Below, piece after piece: positions 27,915 through 35,438 of a stretch of 64,000 bases of DNA. The notes below the pieces were generated by a model. That model was not told the DNA's origin. It saw nothing but the letters and a program-made list of their open reading frames with translations, and searched no databases. The first letter of the stretch is position 1. Each line of letters opens with the position of its first letter. Origin of the DNA: an uncultured Bacteroidales bacterium (lineage in GTDB: Bacteria; Bacteroidota; Bacteroidia; Bacteroidales; F082); the NCBI GenBank assembly GCA_900317055.1, contig ONFF01000017.1:1-64000 (forward strand). Direction: 5' to 3'. Both the position numbers and the translations under genes were made by a program.

Positions 27915-27995
27915 AGAATGATTTTTTTATGGTTATTTATTGAGTTGATTTCTCTCGTTTGTCTTTCAAAAGGTCACGCCTCTCGAAAAACGCTG

Positions 27996-28003
27996 CAAAT
28001 TTA
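27996..28003 (-). promoter_or_regulatory. -7 promoter box of hydrogenase operon
   Basis: TAAATTTG on the minus strand, a TAnnTTTG match, giving a leader of roughly 75 bases before the first ATG at 27914. Confidence 0.6.
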
Positions 28004-28112
28004 GGGAAAATAACGGCTCATTCCAAATAATCAAGAAAGATTTTTCTAGCGTTGGCGTTTTTGTATCTACCTGTTCTTCATTCATTTAAAAACTATAAAA
28101 TCGACCAAATCG

Positions 28113-28135
28113 TAAATTAGAATCGTTCTAATTTA
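28113..28135. repeat. Perfect inverted repeat, operator-like
   Basis: TAAATTAGAA, 3-base centre TCG, TTCTAATTTA. It lies ~110 bases upstream of the hydrogenase -7 box. It could be an activator site or a hairpin; there is no T run. Confidence 0.55.
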
Positions 28136-28243
28136 GAAAAACGATGATTTGAAGCTTATTACATAAAATTTAATCATCAAAAATGTTTTGTATAGAATGT
28201 CATTCCTATTTGGGGATTGCAGGGTATGGAATCTTTAATAGAC

Positions 28244-28277
28244 AAAACATTTTTCCGAGAAGGTCGAAAAATGTTTT
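28244..28277. repeat. Inverted repeat AAAACATTTTTC / GAAAAATGTTTT
   Basis: Perfect 12-bp arms with a 10-base loop. A third copy of the right-arm sequence lies at 28179-28190, so two alternative pairings are possible. Confidence 0.55.
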
Positions 28278-28328
28278 ATCATTAGTAAAAAGTATTTTAT
28301 TGTAATGTGGACAATTAACATAAGCAGT

Positions 28329-28403
28329 CATTGGCTGTAAAAAGCACAGATTCCATTCCCCACACATATCTGTGCAGGAATGACATGCTTTTTACAGCCA
28401 ATG
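28329..28403. repeat. Long nested inverted repeat (18-bp perfect outer arms)
   Basis: Outer arms 28329-28346 and 28386-28403 are perfect complements (CATTGGCTGTAAAAAGCA and its reverse complement). Within the 39-base loop, GCACAGA pairs with TCTGTGC and CATTCC with GGAATG. No coding capacity. It lies 30 bases past the stop of the TerB-like gene, so it may end that transcript, but its size and symmetry also fit a miniature mobile element. Confidence 0.7.
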
Positions 28404-28432
28404 GCCAATGCATGAAACGCGGAAAATCTCTA

Positions 28433-28768
28433 TTATAGCTCGTCGTTGATGAGCATCTCGAGAACTTTCATGAAGTTCTGCTCCTTGAGGTTGACATCGC
28501 CTTCCTCTGCAGCGACGATATCATTGATGTCGGCCATGAAAGCAACCTTGTCCTCTTGGGTCTTCAAGAACTCGTCCTTGTGTTCCTTGAAGAAACTCAG
28601 CCAAGCCGGACTGGTCATCGACTTCCAATACTCAAAAACTTCGGTATAGACCTTTTCGTCGAACTGCATGCAGATACGTTCCAGCTCTTTCATGGAAATG
28701 TTGCCATCGATGCCCGAAGCGCAAAGCATCATGAAAATTTCAAACTTTTCTTTGGTAAGGTTTTCCAT
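28433..28768 (-). CDS. Small acidic helical protein, TerB-like
   Basis: 111 residues starting at MENLTKEKFE. I prefer this ATG to one 44 codons upstream, because the upstream extension is basic and non-helical in character and would cover the promoter. Predicted all-helical and acidic, with a central aromatic patch (EYWKSMTSPAWLSFF) and acidic repeats (DINDIVAAEEGDVNL). The layout, with Asp/Glu-containing turns between helices (ASGIDGNIS, AEEGDVNL), recalls TerB/tellurite-resistance-like domains, but this is a weak resemblance and the function is unknown. Divergently transcribed from the subtilase, with back-to-back promoters. Confidence 0.6.
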   Translation of the reverse strand: MENLTKEKFEIFMMLCASGIDGNISMKELERICMQFDEKVYTEVFEYWKSMTSPAWLSFFKEHKDEFLKTQEDKVAFMADINDIVAAEEGDVNLKEQNFMKVLEMLINDEL

Positions 28769-28795
28769 AGTTGTATAGTTTTTTCGATTATGGCA

Positions 28796-28803
28796 CAAAA
28801 GTA
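28796..28803 (-). promoter_or_regulatory. -7 promoter box of TerB-like gene
   Basis: TACTTTTG on the minus strand, 27 bases before the ATG at 28768. It lies only 13 bases from the opposing subtilase -7 box, so the two promoters overlap. Confidence 0.65.
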
Positions 28804-28816
28804 GAAAATAAAACCA

Positions 28817-28824
28817 TACCTTTG
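28817..28824 (+). promoter_or_regulatory. -7 promoter box of subtilase gene
   Basis: TACCTTTG, exact TAnnTTTG, 18 bases upstream of the ATG at 28843; it implies a very short leader and supports that start. Confidence 0.65.
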
Positions 28825-28842
28825 CACCAAATTTCAAAAAAT

Positions 28843-31083
28843 ATGAGAAAATTATTTCTAATCGCCATTTTTGCCCTGCTAAGTGGCATGGTAATGGCAC
28901 AAGACAAGTGTTTCTGGGTATTCTTCACCGACAAAAACGACACCCAATTCGATCCCTATTTCTACTTTGATGCCAAGGCCATTGCTCGTTACCAGCAATG
29001 CGGTGCCGACCTTTACGACATCAGCAACTACCCTTTGAATGATAACTATGTCAATATGGTAGGCTCCTACTCTACCGAAGTCTTCGGCGAGTCGCGCTGG
29101 CTGAATGCCATTGGCATTGAAGCCACCGACGACAATGCTGCCTTGATTGCCCAGCTGCCTTTTGTGGCTCGTGTTCAGGAAATCGTTTCCAACGGGACGG
29201 TTGCGAATGTTAAGACCGAGTTCAAGGAGATTGTGGATGACAATAAAGACATCCTGACCGACCAGGTGAAACGCTTTGGTGGACAGTATTTCATCGACAA
29301 AGGAATCGACGGCAAAGGCCTGCGCATCTGTGTGATGGACGGTGGCTTCCCAAAGGTGAACACCCACCCCGCTTTCCAGCATCTTCGCGACAACAACCAG
29401 ATTATCAAGACTTACAACTTCCCCAACAAAAAGGAGGACGTATACGGATGGAACACGCATGGCACCATGGTGTTGAGTTGCATCGCTGGCATCAATAAGG
29501 AAGGTCAGAAGCTCGGTCTCGCCACAGGCGCCGAGTTCTTGCTGGCCCGTACCGAAATTGAACCGGAGCCTTTTAAAGAAGAGGTGTGGTGGGCACAAGG
29601 TGCCGAATGGGCCGACAAAAACGGTGCCGACATCATCAACAGCTCGTTGGGCTATGGCAAGGACCGCCACTGGACCAAGGACATGGACGGCACATCTTAT
29701 GTGGCCAAAGCCGCCAACAAAGCCGTCGAAAAGGGCATCCTGATTTGCAACTCCGCCGGCAACGAAGGCGACGACAGCCGTTGGATGACCATCATCACGC
29801 CTGCGGATGCCGAAAATGTTATCTGCGTGGGTGGCATTGATGCCAACCTAAAGGACTATCGCCATATCTCTTTCAGTTCCTATGGACCGACGGCCGACAA
29901 ACGCCGCAAACCCGATGTGGTGGCTTTCGGCGAAGCTCAAGTGGCCAACCCCAGCGGTGGCTTTACCTCAGCCTTTGGCACTTCGTTTGCGAGCCCGTTG
30001 ACGGCCGGTTTCTGCGCCTGCGCATGGCAAACCAAGCGCGATTTGACCGCCTTGCAGATGAAGGCTGAAATCCAAAAGTCGTGCGACCTCTATCCTTATT
30101 ATGATTATGCCTTTGGCTACGGCGTACCCCAAGCTGCCTATTTCACGGGTGACCTGAAACCCGCCGAGCGTTCGTTCAACCTCGTGCAGGAGAAGGACGG
30201 TGTGAAAATTGTCGTCCCGAAAGTCATCGAAAACCAGGATGTTTTCATCAATGTGGAAGGTACCGATGGCGTTTTGCTCGGTTATTATAAGGTGCATCCC
30301 GACTCAACAGGCATCAAACTGAACAACAAGGACTTCGGTCAAGGCAAAAAGCTCAATGTCAGCTACAACGGATTCTATGACTCCTGCCCTATAAGTGGAA
30401 TGGGCGGTGATGTCAACCTGCTGACCCAATACAGAAACAGCCAGAACGGGACCTTTAAAAAGGTGGAAGCGGAAGGTTGGCAAAAGACAACCTACTTCCA
30501 ATATGACTACAACTTGCCCAATGCCACATGGAACGGCTTCAACCGCCATTTCGCTTTCGGTCGTCGCTGGATGTATGGCAAGTCATATAAAATAGGTATG
30601 GGTCTCGGTCTCGATTGGAACCGTTTTGTGAACAATGACAAGGACAGCGACATTCATCCCTTCCATGATCAAGTCATGTTAAGAAACATGCAACTGCGAG
30701 GCGAATTGCTGCAACGCGTTGTCATCCGCCTGTGGGGCATCAACTGGGACCTCGGCGGCTATGGTGGAATCAATATCACACGCCGAGTGCGCATCACCGA
30801 CAAGACTTACATTACCGATGACATGGGCCAGCAAATCTCAGGCAACGACTATTCAAAGAAGGTTACGACCTATTACAATGCCAAAATCATGAACCTATTC
30901 GAGTACGGTGCATTCACACGCATCAGCTACAGCATCGCCAACCTGCTCAACATTGGTGTTTACGGTAGCTATCGTTTATCGCCAGTCTGCAAGTACACCA
31001 ACGACCTCATTCATCCTGATGGCGGATGTTACATCAGCCCCTCACCTTGGAGTGTTGGCATCGAACTGGAGTTGATACCTTAG
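28843..31083 (+). CDS. Subtilase (S8) with predicted C-terminal outer-membrane beta-barrel
   Basis: 746 residues. I use the ATG giving a signal peptide (MRKLFLIAIFALLSGMVMAQ), not the in-frame ATG 24 codons earlier, which precedes the -7 box. The N-terminal ~140 residues may be an inhibitory prodomain. The peptidase domain has Asp166 (VMDGG), His206 (NTHGTMV), oxyanion Asn307 (NSAGN) and Ser381 (GTSFASP), a complete S8 triad. After a beta-rich linker, the last ~210 residues consist of alternating amphipathic strands (YKIGMGLGLDW, VIRLWGINWDLGGYGG, NIGVYGSYRL, WSVGIELELIP), as expected of a small outer-membrane barrel. It lacks the shared C-terminal module of the other secreted proteases, so it seems anchored by a different route. 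Substrate unknown. Confidence 0.88.
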   Translation: MRKLFLIAIFALLSGMVMAQDKCFWVFFTDKNDTQFDPYFYFDAKAIARYQQCGADLYDISNYPLNDNYVNMVGSYSTEVFGESRWLNAIGIEATDDNAALIAQLPFVARVQEIVSNGTVANVKTEFKEIVDDNKDILTDQVKRFGGQYFIDKGIDGKGLRICVMDGGFPKVNTHPAFQHLRDNNQIIKTYNFPNKKEDVYGWNTHGTMVLSCIAGINKEGQKLGLATGAEFLLARTEIEPEPFKEEVWWAQGAEWADKNGADIINSSLGYGKDRHWTKDMDGTSYVAKAANKAVEKGILICNSAGNEGDDSRWMTIITPADAENVICVGGIDANLKDYRHISFSSYGPTADKRRKPDVVAFGEAQVANPSGGFTSAFGTSFASPLTAGFCACAWQTKRDLTALQMKAEIQKSCDLYPYYDYAFGYGVPQAAYFTGDLKPAERSFNLVQEKDGVKIVVPKVIENQDVFINVEGTDGVLLGYYKVHPDSTGIKLNNKDFGQGKKLNVSYNGFYDSCPISGMGGDVNLLTQYRNSQNGTFKKVEAEGWQKTTYFQYDYNLPNATWNGFNRHFAFGRRWMYGKSYKIGMGLGLDWNRFVNNDKDSDIHPFHDQVMLRNMQLRGELLQRVVIRLWGINWDLGGYGGINITRRVRITDKTYITDDMGQQISGNDYSKKVTTYYNAKIMNLFEYGAFTRISYSIANLLNIGVYGSYRLSPVCKYTNDLIHPDGGCYISPSPWSVGIELELIP

Positions 31084-31144
31084 ATTATTTATCAAGCTGA
31101 AATACACCAACATATAAAATAATTCAAAAATTGTGCATTTTTTT

Positions 31145-31157
31145 GATACATCGTATC
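31145..31157. promoter_or_regulatory. Inverted repeat in the rex promoter
   Basis: GATAC-ATC-GTATC at about -31 to -19 relative to the rex -7 box region. Related to the CGATA-N6-TATCG sites but with a spacer one base shorter (GATA-N5-TATCG), so possibly a second regulator-binding site. Confidence 0.45.
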
Positions 31158-31168
31158 GGAAAAAGCAC

Positions 31169-31176
31169 TATTTTTG
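31169..31176 (+). promoter_or_regulatory. -7 promoter box of rex
   Basis: TATTTTTG, TAnnTTTG match, 33 bases upstream of the rex ATG. Confidence 0.6.
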
Positions 31177-31191
31177 CAGCATCAAACAAAT

Positions 31192-31207
31192 AGATAAATT
31201 TGTATCG
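31192..31207. promoter_or_regulatory. Candidate redox operator in rex leader
   Basis: AGATA-AATTTG-TATCG, one mismatch to CGATA-N6-TATCG, ending two bases before the rex start codon. Binding here would block transcription or translation start, consistent with autoregulation. Confidence 0.5.
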
Positions 31208-31209
31208 AT

Positions 31210-31869
31210 ATGGCGACACAACACAACATTTCCTTGGTAGTACCTAAATCGACCTTGAGTCGGTTGCCACTCTACTACAGCCACATCCTCAAGATGCAGC
31301 AACAAGGCGAGAAATATGTGTCGGCAGCAGCTGTTGCCCAAAGCCTTAACCTCAACCCTGTCTTGGTACGCAAAGACCTGTCGGGGGTGAGTAGTGTGGA
31401 AGGAAAGCCTCGCGCTGGTTTTGAAATCGATACATTATTAAACGATTTAAGTGATTTTTTAGGTTATAATAAAGTGGACGAAGCCATCTTGGTCGGCGTT
31501 GGAAGCCTCGGTAGGCTTATACTAACCAACAAAGAGTTTTCTAGCATGGGACTGAATATCACGGTTGGGTTCGACAAAGACCCCGACTTGCATGGTCTTC
31601 AGGTTGGTGACAAATTCATCCTTCCCATGGAGAAGATGGAGAACTACATAAGGCGCACAGGTGTAAAAATCGGAATCATCACTGTGCCCGCCGACCAAGC
31701 TCAGGCCGTCTGTGACCAAATGGTGAAGTGCGGCATCCTTGCCATCTGGAACTTTGCCTTCACATTGCTCAATGTGCCGCAGGGTATCCTTGTGAAAAAC
31801 GAGAACCTCCCTTCGTCACTGGCTGTCCTCTCGCACCAATTAGCAAAGAAATTGAATAACGACAAATAG
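31210..31869 (+). CDS. rex: Redox-sensing transcriptional repressor Rex
   Basis: 219 residues, normal for Rex. The N-terminal winged helix (~1-85) has YVSAAAVAQSLNLNPVLVRKDLS, the family's DNA-recognition helix region (quoted in part: NPVLVRKDLS). A Rossmann domain with GVGSLGRLI (~95) binds NAD(H), and the region around FDKDPD and the domain-swapped C-terminal helix follow. Rex proteins leave DNA when NADH rises and release genes for NADH reoxidation. Its position next to an alcohol dehydrogenase, hydrogenases, NQR and aspartase fits that role. A candidate operator lies in its own leader. Confidence 0.95.
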   Translation: MATQHNISLVVPKSTLSRLPLYYSHILKMQQQGEKYVSAAAVAQSLNLNPVLVRKDLSGVSSVEGKPRAGFEIDTLLNDLSDFLGYNKVDEAILVGVGSLGRLILTNKEFSSMGLNITVGFDKDPDLHGLQVGDKFILPMEKMENYIRRTGVKIGIITVPADQAQAVCDQMVKCGILAIWNFAFTLLNVPQGILVKNENLPSSLAVLSHQLAKKLNNDK

Positions 31870-31942
31870 ACCAATACTTTTTCCCACAACGATAAATGAA
31901 AACAAAAGCATCTAAAGAAAAAGGAACCATACTAGTTAATAT

Positions 31943-31958
31943 CGATAAAAAAATATCT
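31943..31958. promoter_or_regulatory. Candidate redox operator upstream of alcohol dehydrogenase
   Basis: CGATA-AAAAAA-TATCT, one mismatch to CGATA-N6-TATCG, 113 bases upstream of the ATG at 32071. I see no clear TAnnTTTG box to place it relative to the start of transcription. Confidence 0.5.
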
Positions 31959-32070
31959 TATAATAACAAATCAGCCTATTACGGAAAATAAAAGGATTTT
32001 CAACAACCAATTATCAAAACCAAACCGACAAAACAACATTATTAACAAACAATTAAAAACACAAAATAAA

Positions 32071-33288
32071 ATGAATAGATTCACATTACCGAGAGACCTT
32101 TATCATGGTGAGAACGCTTTAGAAGCATTGAAGACTTTTACAGGCAAACGCGCCGTCATCTGCGTTGGCGGAGGAAGCATGAAACGTTTCGGATTTTTAG
32201 ATAGAGCCATCGCCTACCTGCAAGAGGCAGGCATGGAAGTGAGAGTGATTGACGGCATCGAGCCTGACCCGTCGGTGGAAACCGTGATGAAAGGTGCCGC
32301 TGTGATGCAAGAGTTCCAACCCGACTGGATTGTGGCCATTGGCGGTGGTTCACCCATCGATGCAGCCAAAGCCATGTGGATCAAGTACGAATACCCTGAG
32401 ACAAGTTTCGAAGACATGTGCAAAGTGTTCGGCCTGCCCAAACTGAGAACCAAGGCCCACTTCTGCGCCGTTTCGTCTACCTCGGGCACAGCCACCGAAG
32501 TGACTGCCTTCTCCATCATCACCGACTATGCCAAGGGCATCAAATATCCCATCGCCGACTTTGAAATCACGCCCGACGTGGCCATCGTTGACCCTGCCTT
32601 GGCTCAAACCATGCCTAAGAAACTGGTTGCCCACACAGGAATGGATGCCATGACGCACGCCATTGAAGCCTATGTCTCGACCGCCCACTGCGACTACACC
32701 GACCCGCTGGCCATGCACGCCATCAAGATGATCCAAAGAGACCTGGTGAACTCGTACAACGGCGATGTGAACGCTCGCAATGAGATGCACAACGCCCAAT
32801 GCCTCGCTGGCATGGCCTTTTCCAATGCCCTGTTAGGCATCGTCCACTCGATGGCTCACAAGACAGGTGCCGCGTTTGCCGATTTTGGCGCACACATCAT
32901 CCACGGTGCAGCCAACGCCATGTACCTGCCCAAGGTGATCGCCTTCAATGCCAAGAATCCCGAGGCCAAGCAACGTTACGGTGTCATCGCCGACAATATG
33001 AACCTTGGCGGAAGCAACGACGACGAAAAGGTGGCCTTGCTCATTGCCGCTCTGCGCAAGATGAACGACGACCTCAATATCCCGCACTGCATCAAGAACT
33101 ATGGTGCCGACTCCTACCCTTGCGAACAAGGCTTTGTGCCTGAGAATGTGTTCCTTGAAAGACTGCCGGAAATCGCCAAGAATGCCATTGGCGATGCCTG
33201 CACAGGCTCCAACCCACGCATCCCAACGCAAAACGAAATGGAAGAACTGCTGAAGTGCTGCTATTACGATACCGAAGTTAATTTTTGA
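32071..33288 (+). CDS. Iron-containing alcohol dehydrogenase
   Basis: 405 residues, a full-length group III (Fe-dependent) alcohol dehydrogenase. The NAD(P)-binding loop GGGS (~83, AIGGGSPIDAAK) and the metal-binding stretch are intact: Asp and His in MDAMTHAIEAY, His in HSMAHKTGA and His in HGAANAMYLP. It would reduce an aldehyde to an alcohol with NAD(P)H, a cytoplasmic fermentative electron sink. The exact substrate (acetaldehyde, butyraldehyde, 1,2-propanediol and others) cannot be told. Single-gene unit 201 bases downstream of rex, with a candidate operator upstream and a stem-loop downstream. C-terminal CCYYDTEVNF is an odd double-Cys tail. Confidence 0.93.
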   Translation: MNRFTLPRDLYHGENALEALKTFTGKRAVICVGGGSMKRFGFLDRAIAYLQEAGMEVRVIDGIEPDPSVETVMKGAAVMQEFQPDWIVAIGGGSPIDAAKAMWIKYEYPETSFEDMCKVFGLPKLRTKAHFCAVSSTSGTATEVTAFSIITDYAKGIKYPIADFEITPDVAIVDPALAQTMPKKLVAHTGMDAMTHAIEAYVSTAHCDYTDPLAMHAIKMIQRDLVNSYNGDVNARNEMHNAQCLAGMAFSNALLGIVHSMAHKTGAAFADFGAHIIHGAANAMYLPKVIAFNAKNPEAKQRYGVIADNMNLGGSNDDEKVALLIAALRKMNDDLNIPHCIKNYGADSYPCEQGFVPENVFLERLPEIAKNAIGDACTGSNPRIPTQNEMEELLKCCYYDTEVNF

Positions 33289-33307
33289 GTTTATATTATC
33301 ATTGACA

Positions 33308-33340
33308 GTCGGGTGACCACAAAAACAGTGGCCACCCGAC
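33308..33340 (+). terminator. Stem-loop terminator after alcohol dehydrogenase
   Basis: 13-bp stem GTCGGGTGACCAC / GTGGCCACCCGAC (one mismatch) with a 7-base loop, 20 bases after the stop. Only a T-rich, not T-only, tail follows. Confidence 0.6.
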
Positions 33341-33417
33341 CTAATTATTTAACAACACTACAACAAAAGCAAGAAAATATCGTTCACAACAATACAATCC
33401 AATAAAACTAACCCAAA

Positions 33418-33717
33418 ATGAATATTAAAGTATGCGTTGGCAGTTCATGCCACTTGAAAGGTTCCTACGATGTGATCCAAGCCTTGAAAGACATCCTCAA
33501 GAAATATGACGTAGAAGATCTCGTCGAATTGCAAGCCAGTTTCTGCCTCGGCCATTGCGCCCAAGGCGTGAACATGAAGACCGACGACATTTCAGAGAAT
33601 ATGATGAAAAAAGCCAACATCAGCACCGAAGACGGCTTCTTGCTTTTGCACAATGTCACCAAAGACAACGCAGAAGAACTTTTTGTAAGGGAAATCTATC
33701 CGCTGATTGAAATCTAA
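33418..33717 (+). CDS. [2Fe-2S] thioredoxin-like ferredoxin of sensor hydrogenase operon
   Basis: 99 residues, thioredoxin-like ferredoxin fold with cluster ligands Cys6 and Cys11 (CVGSSC) and Cys43 and Cys47 (CLGHC). Paralogous to the first gene of the nqr operon (47646-47948): both share GSSCHL, GSYDVIQ, KKYDVEDL and a DGFLL tail, so one duplicated from the other or from a common parent. First gene of a four-gene operon, 11 bases before the sensory H-cluster gene. Probably donates or accepts electrons for that protein (inference from position). Confidence 0.85.
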   Translation: MNIKVCVGSSCHLKGSYDVIQALKDILKKYDVEDLVELQASFCLGHCAQGVNMKTDDISENMMKKANISTEDGFLLLHNVTKDNAEELFVREIYPLIEI

Positions 33718-33728
33718 AAAAGAACGAC

Positions 33729-35438
33729 ATGTCGAAATACTTAGAGTTTCGCAATGCGAAATGCAAGGATTGCTACAAATGCCTTCGCGAATGTCCGGTG
33801 AAAGCTATCGACTTCAAAGGCCATCAGGCCGAAATCATTGAAGACCGCTGCATCTTGTGCGGCCACTGCACATTGGCTTGTCCGCAAAATGCGAAAATCG
33901 TTCACAGCGAACTGGAAGAAGTGAAACAAATGCTGGCTGGTACCGACAAGGTAATTGCCAGTGTTGCCCCATCGTTCATATCAAGCTTCGGCCTCACCGA
34001 CTTTGGCGTAATGAAATTGGCCTTGGCCAAGTTAGGCTTTGCCGATGCGGAAGAAACCGCCGTGGGAGCACAAGCTGTCACCAAGGAATATGCACGATTG
34101 CTTAAGACCGGCGAGTTCACCAATTTCATCACCTCGGCATGCCCTGCCGCTTGCCGCATGATTCAGGAATATTATCCCAAAGCACTCAAATACCTAGCTC
34201 CTGTTGACTCGCCAATGGTAGCCCATGCCAAAATCATCAAGAAGCAACACCCCGATGCCCGAATCGTCTTTATCGGCCCCTGCATCGCCAAGAAGCGTGA
34301 AGCCGATGAATGTCATTTGATTGACCACGTGCTGACCTTTGAGGATGTGGTGAAATTTTTCGATGAGAAAAACGTCAAACTCGACGAAATCTCCAACCTT
34401 AGCCTCAACAAGAAAAACGGCACGCCCAACCTCGCCAAGGAATACCCGATACCGCAAGGCATCATCAACTCCTTCCCCGTGCTGCCCGAGGGCTACGAAT
34501 ATATCGCCGTCGACGGCCCGAAGAAATGCGTCGAGGCCTTGGAGCACATCGAGCATCTCGACCATGTGGTGATGGAAATCAACCTTTGCGTGGATGCCTG
34601 TGTGAATGGACCTTGCTCGTTGGTTAAAGAAGGTGGAGCCATCAAGGCCACTGCCGATGTGCGCAAATATGTCAGCCGCGAGAAACAAGCCCTGACCGGA
34701 CCTCAAGACGACAGTCCGCTCGACTTCAGTCTGGCTGCCGCTCATCCGCGCCTCCGCAGCCATAGCATGGCTGCCAGCGAGCGCGACATTGAGGCCATCC
34801 TGCACCAGACAGGTAAGATGACACCCGAAGATGAACTGAATTGCGGTTCATGCGGTTATGCCACTTGTCGCGAGAAGGCTTGGGCCGTATACAATGGCTA
34901 TGCCGACATCGAAATCTGTCTTCCCTATATGCGTCAGCGTGCTGAGTCACTCTCGTTCGAGATCATCCAAAACAGTCCTGAAGGCATCATTGTCCTCGAC
35001 TCGGAACTCAATATTCAGGAAATCAACAATAAAGGCAGGGAACTCCTCGGCATCGACGACCCCAACGCAAAGGGAAGGCCTGCTGCCGACTTCTTCAGCC
35101 CCATCGACTTCTACAATGCCTATACGCAGAAGAAGCACATCAGCTGCAAACAGACGCACATCCCCACCACTGGAAAATACGTCGACATATCCATCAACTA
35201 CCTGGCTGGACAAAACGTTATCTTCGGCATCCTGAAAGATGTCACCGATTCAGTCGATTACGAAAACCGCATCATGAAGGTGAAGATGGAAACCTTGACC
35301 ACCACAGATGAAGTCATCAAGAAACAAATGCGTGTGGCTCAAGAGATTGCATCATTGTTGGGCGAAACCACAGCCGAAACCAAGGTGGCCTTGCTAAAAC
35401 TCAAGAAAACCCTAACCGAAGAAAACAAGAAGAACTGA
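33729..35438 (+). CDS. Sensory-type H-cluster protein with PAS domain (HydS-like, group C)
   Basis: 569 residues. Two ferredoxin motifs (Cys12-x2-C-x2-C, Cys41-x2-C-x2-C), an H-cluster domain (~75-315), a [4Fe-4S] domain (CGSCGYATC, ~372-395), a PAS domain (~410-515) and a C-terminal helical tail. H-cluster ligands are present: Cys138 (TSACPAAC), Cys185 (GPCIAKK), Cys287 and Cys291 (CVDACVNG). The proton-relay Cys of active hydrogenases is Ala137, as in group C sensory hydrogenases such as Thermotoga HydS, which have low activity and are thought to sense H2 or redox state. The stop overlaps the ATG of the PP2C phosphatase (TGATG), pointing to translational coupling and a shared pathway. Confidence 0.88.
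   Translation: MSKYLEFRNAKCKDCYKCLRECPVKAIDFKGHQAEIIEDRCILCGHCTLACPQNAKIVHSELEEVKQMLAGTDKVIASVAPSFISSFGLTDFGVMKLALAKLGFADAEETAVGAQAVTKEYARLLKTGEFTNFITSACPAACRMIQEYYPKALKYLAPVDSPMVAHAKIIKKQHPDARIVFIGPCIAKKREADECHLIDHVLTFEDVVKFFDEKNVKLDEISNLSLNKKNGTPNLAKEYPIPQGIINSFPVLPEGYEYIAVDGPKKCVEALEHIEHLDHVVMEINLCVDACVNGPCSLVKEGGAIKATADVRKYVSREKQALTGPQDDSPLDFSLAAAHPRLRSHSMAASERDIEAILHQTGKMTPEDELNCGSCGYATCREKAWAVYNGYADIEICLPYMRQRAESLSFEIIQNSPEGIIVLDSELNIQEINNKGRELLGIDDPNAKGRPAADFFSPIDFYNAYTQKKHISCKQTHIPTTGKYVDISINYLAGQNVIFGILKDVTDSVDYENRIMKVKMETLTTTDEVIKKQMRVAQEIASLLGETTAETKVALLKLKKTLTEENKKN

Larger units (their letters stand above)
27915..28432. other. Gene-free interval rich in inverted repeats upstream of the hydrogenase operon
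   Basis: 518 bases without a convincing gene. It holds the hydrogenase promoter (27996-28003) and, further upstream, several perfect inverted repeats: 28113-28135, 28143-28149 with 28172-28178, 28244-28277, and the nested structure 28329-28403. An extra copy of the AAAAATGTTTTG arm lies at 28179-28190. The CGATA-N6-TATCG operator is absent here. Confidence 0.7.

Noticed and set aside
28768-28900. Upstream start giving a 155-residue TerB-like protein
   Set aside because: The extension would overlap the promoter and the divergent subtilase start and has no recognisable character.
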